A DNA stretch of 17,735 nucleotides from Chrysochromulina parva (lineage: Eukaryota > Haptophyta > Prymnesiales > Chrysochromulinaceae). Every line of letters starts with the position of its first letter. Within the stretch, counting starts at the first letter, position 1. Shown one piece after another: positions 16,023-17,735 of the stretch. The position numbers and the translations under genes are program-made. The DNA is taken from positions 1 to 17,735 of the forward strand of contig PJAB01001056.1 in NCBI GenBank assembly GCA_002887195.1. The letters run 5' to 3'. The notes below the pieces were generated by a model. The model did not search any database. It saw only the letters and a program-made list of their open reading frames with translations, and had not been told where the DNA came from.

Positions 16023-16979
16023 ATGGCTGCCGGGCCGATCGCGGAGTCCATTCTGGTGCTGCGCTACATGTTTAAGGGTGAGACCCTTCGGAACGGACGC
16101 GTGCTCCGACTTGAGGCCTCCGGGGCGAGCACCGTTTCTGGAGCTGAACTACTATACGCATTGGGCTCGGTGGAGGCCAACGTGCCGTTGCATAGGCTGG
16201 TGCCTTACTTCTACTCGAAGGTGCTCGAGGGTTGGGAGCGGCTTCGCGAACACTCGTGCATACCGATGCCGACCGCGGATGAGCATGGAGTCTGTCGTGT
16301 CGAGGTGATGCTTGAGCAGCCTGCTCTAACTCACGAAGCAATGGAGACAGTGACTACAGCACGTCGTCGGCAGTCGCTCGCAGAGGGTGCACAGGCGACG
16401 GCTGGCGATGTGCAGTCAGCCGACGCTGCAATCACAACTGGTGGCTTCTTCGGGATTGGAGTGTACAACTCCAAGTCCGTCGAGAACGTCGGCACGCTGT
16501 GGCGCTCCGCCTTTATGCTTGGTGCTGCGTACATTTTCACCATAGGCCAGCGAAATGCTTGGGAGAAGGCAGCGGATACGTATAAGACATGGCGGCACAT
16601 TCCTGCTCTCCGCTACGAAGACTGGGCCTCCTTCGCGGCGGCGGCGCCCTACTCGACAATCTGGGTTGCCGTGGAGATGGGCGGGATCCCTCTCGCCGAG
16701 TTCGTTCACCCGGAGCGCGCGGTGTACATACTCGGAGCTGAGGACGCCGGCCTGCCGAAGAGCGTCGTGAGCGCGTGCCAGTACTGCATCTCGCTAGATG
16801 GCGTGCGTGCCTCGAGCTACAATGTCGCCGTCGCGGGCTCGATTGTGATGTACGATCGCTGTCGGAAGCTTGGCGTCCACAGTGGAACAGGGAGCAGGCA
16901 GCAGCCTCAGGGACATATGCACACAGGGGCCGACGGCAGCATGGGGCGACCTCCTGCAACACAGCTGATTGAATCCTGA
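16023..16979 (+). CDS. SPOUT-family (SpoU/TrmH-like) RNA 2'-O-methyltransferase, 318 aa
   Basis: RNA ribose 2'-O-methyltransferase of the trefoil-knot SPOUT class, using SAM on tRNA or rRNA. The catalytic domain is about residues 138-282. Motif 1 is SKSVENVGTLWRSAF with the catalytic Arg in LWRS and the Asn of NVG. An internal block is KTWRHIPALRYEDW. Motif 2 is VYILGAEDAGLPKSVV, and motif 3 is SSYNVAVAGSIVMYDR; both form the knot and the SAM pocket. The block after motif 1 (AAYIFTIGQR) matches a bacterial-type subgroup from memory. The first 135 residues are an extension with no recognised domain, and the tail after 283 is low complexity. The ATG at 16023 is the first in frame. A chloroplast, mitochondrial or cytosolic location cannot be decided; the N-terminus is not clearly a transit peptide. 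Confidence 0.9.
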   Translation: MAAGPIAESILVLRYMFKGETLRNGRVLRLEASGASTVSGAELLYALGSVEANVPLHRLVPYFYSKVLEGWERLREHSCIPMPTADEHGVCRVEVMLEQPALTHEAMETVTTARRRQSLAEGAQATAGDVQSADAAITTGGFFGIGVYNSKSVENVGTLWRSAFMLGAAYIFTIGQRNAWEKAADTYKTWRHIPALRYEDWASFAAAAPYSTIWVAVEMGGIPLAEFVHPERAVYILGAEDAGLPKSVVSACQYCISLDGVRASSYNVAVAGSIVMYDRCRKLGVHSGTGSRQQPQGHMHTGADGSMGRPPATQLIES

Positions 16980-17211
16980 GGGCCGCCGGCGCTGCGTGCC
17001 TCTATGCCACGGCCACGCCACGTTCGTGTGTGTGTGAAGGGCGTGTGCTGGAGGTGTGTGCTCGGCTGTGTGTCGGTGTGGAGTAGTGCGGTTTGAGGTA
17101 GAAATATCAACGCGTAAACACATATTCAGCAGATCACTCATGATATGCCACGCCACGAAGCAGGCGCATAGTCGATAGGATGCCTCACCGCTTGGCGCGC
17201 GCGAACCTCAG
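16980..17211. other. Convergent intergenic region with GT-rich run
   Basis: This 232-base gap lies between the SPOUT stop (+) and the stop of the small KEN-box gene (-). The plus strand is GT-rich from about 17023 to 17085 (repeated GTGTGTG and GTGTGTC), a composition often seen downstream of polyadenylation sites. No gene is seen. Confidence 0.5.
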
Positions 17212-17523
17212 TTACAAGGTGAGCATCTGACGCGTCGACGGGTTGGAGTCCTGCAGCGCATCGGAGAGACGCCGCGGCGTCAGGCGCTCGTGGCGCCGCG
17301 CCGCACGCAGGATGAATGGGGGCGTGTTTTCCTTGCCGTCCGATTCCAGGCAGTCTTCGCTGAGGAGGAGCCGCATCATGTCAGGATTGTAAATCTCTTC
17401 GCTCTCCAGAGTTCCTGGCCGTGCGCGTGGCTGGCGCAGAGGGAGGGGCGGCGAGCGATCCGCGCGTGGTGTCGATGCCGGGGTGCGAGGTGTGGACACA
17501 GGTGAGGACTCCTGCGATGGCAT
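17212..17523 (-). CDS. Small Ser/Thr-Pro-rich protein with KEN box and RxL motif, 103 aa
   Basis: No family is recognised. The protein appears disordered and carries seven Ser/Thr-Pro sites (Ser7, Thr11, Thr14, Thr18, Ser24, Thr67 and Thr82), the minimal CDK/MAPK target. It has a KEN box in a typical setting (SDGKENTPPF, Lys64-Glu65-Asn66), a minimal RxxL (Arg51-Leu54) and an RRL cyclin-docking-type motif (84-86). This combination is known from APC/C substrates and CDK-regulated proteins such as securins and inhibitors. Short motifs arise by chance, so the role is only suggestive. The start is ATG at 17521-17523 and the stop TAA at 17212-17214. It diverges from the partial gene at 17660, 136 bases away. 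Confidence 0.6.
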   Translation of the reverse strand: MPSQESSPVSTPRTPASTPRADRSPPLPLRQPRARPGTLESEEIYNPDMMRLLLSEDCLESDGKENTPPFILRAARRHERLTPRRLSDALQDSNPSTRQMLTL

Positions 17524-17615
17524 TGTCGTCGGGCGAGTGGACGTGTCGGAACGATGTCGCGCGGTGAGCGGTTGCTAGGAAAAGCGTTGCCCCTGTTGCA
17601 GACCACGAACGTTAC

Positions 17616-17652
17616 AGTCAAGTCAAGTCAAGTCAAGTCAAGTCAAGTCAAG
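17616..17652 (+). repeat. Pentanucleotide microsatellite (AAGTC)n
   Basis: About seven tandem copies of AAGTC fill the region just upstream of the ATG at 17660, within the divergent gap 17524-17659. Copies look identical, implying recent slippage. Confidence 0.9.
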
Positions 17653-17659
17653 ATTCAAA

Positions 17660-17735
17660 ATGGCGGTCGCCTTTCCGCCGCCTTTGGTGCCCATCGCTGG
17701 CGCGAGCGATCGGGAGGGCAGATCTCGGCGCAACC
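17660..17735 (+). CDS. 5' end of a gene running off the window
   Basis: ATG at 17660 in a favourable context (CAAAATGG) opens a frame that continues without stop for 25 codons to the window end, reading MAVAFPPPLVPIAGAS and then a basic stretch. It lies 136 bases from the divergent ATG at 17523, matching the spacing of other divergent pairs here. No family can be assigned from so short a piece. The ATG is only seven bases after the AAGTC microsatellite. Confidence 0.45.
   Translation, partial: MAVAFPPPLVPIAGASDREGRSRRN

Overview
The window looks like nuclear DNA of a compact, GC-rich, unicellular eukaryote. Long, mostly intronless genes lie on both strands about 100-600 bases apart. The gene content is eukaryotic: an alpha-kinase, a TFIIS N-terminal domain, PDZ and UIM domains, a plant/algal-type PRMT10, a GT31-like glycosyltransferase and a cyclic-nucleotide-binding protein. 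CAG and CCG/GGC low-complexity runs are frequent. A GC-rich alga, for example a haptophyte, would fit; this is inference from gene types and composition, not from a marker gene.

Layout. 1-433: array of twelve 12-base palindromes at a period of about 19 bases. 434-1258 (+): Ala/Gln-rich protein of unknown function. 1651-3048 (-): alpha-kinase with a Gly-rich linker and three UIM-like motifs. 3166-3883 (+): TFIIS N-terminal-domain protein, the only gene with an intron I could place with confidence (3522-3699). 4057-6018 (+): scaffold with four PDZ domains, a 20-residue polyQ tract and three UIM-like motifs. 6677-7780 (-): PRMT10-like arginine methyltransferase. 8109-10013 (-): tubulin-tyrosine-ligase-like (ATP-grasp-like) protein. 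10536-11888 (-): protist-type protein of unknown function, probably lacking its N-terminus. 12462-13571 (-): GT31/Fringe-like glycosyltransferase with a DTD motif. 13862-15826 (-): protein with two cyclic-nucleotide-binding domains. 16023-16979 (+): SPOUT (SpoU/TrmH) RNA 2'-O-methyltransferase. 17212-17523 (-): small Ser/Thr-Pro-rich protein with a KEN box and an RxL motif. 17660-17735 (+): start of a gene cut by the window edge.

How the genes relate. Eukaryotic neighbours need not be functionally linked. The most suggestive group is 1651-6018: a kinase and a multi-PDZ scaffold, both carrying UIM-like ubiquitin-binding motifs and polyQ tracts, flank a chromatin/transcription-type domain protein. 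The kinase and the TFIIS-N gene share a 117-base divergent promoter region. I saw no tRNA, rRNA, CRISPR array, transposase or reverse transcriptase.
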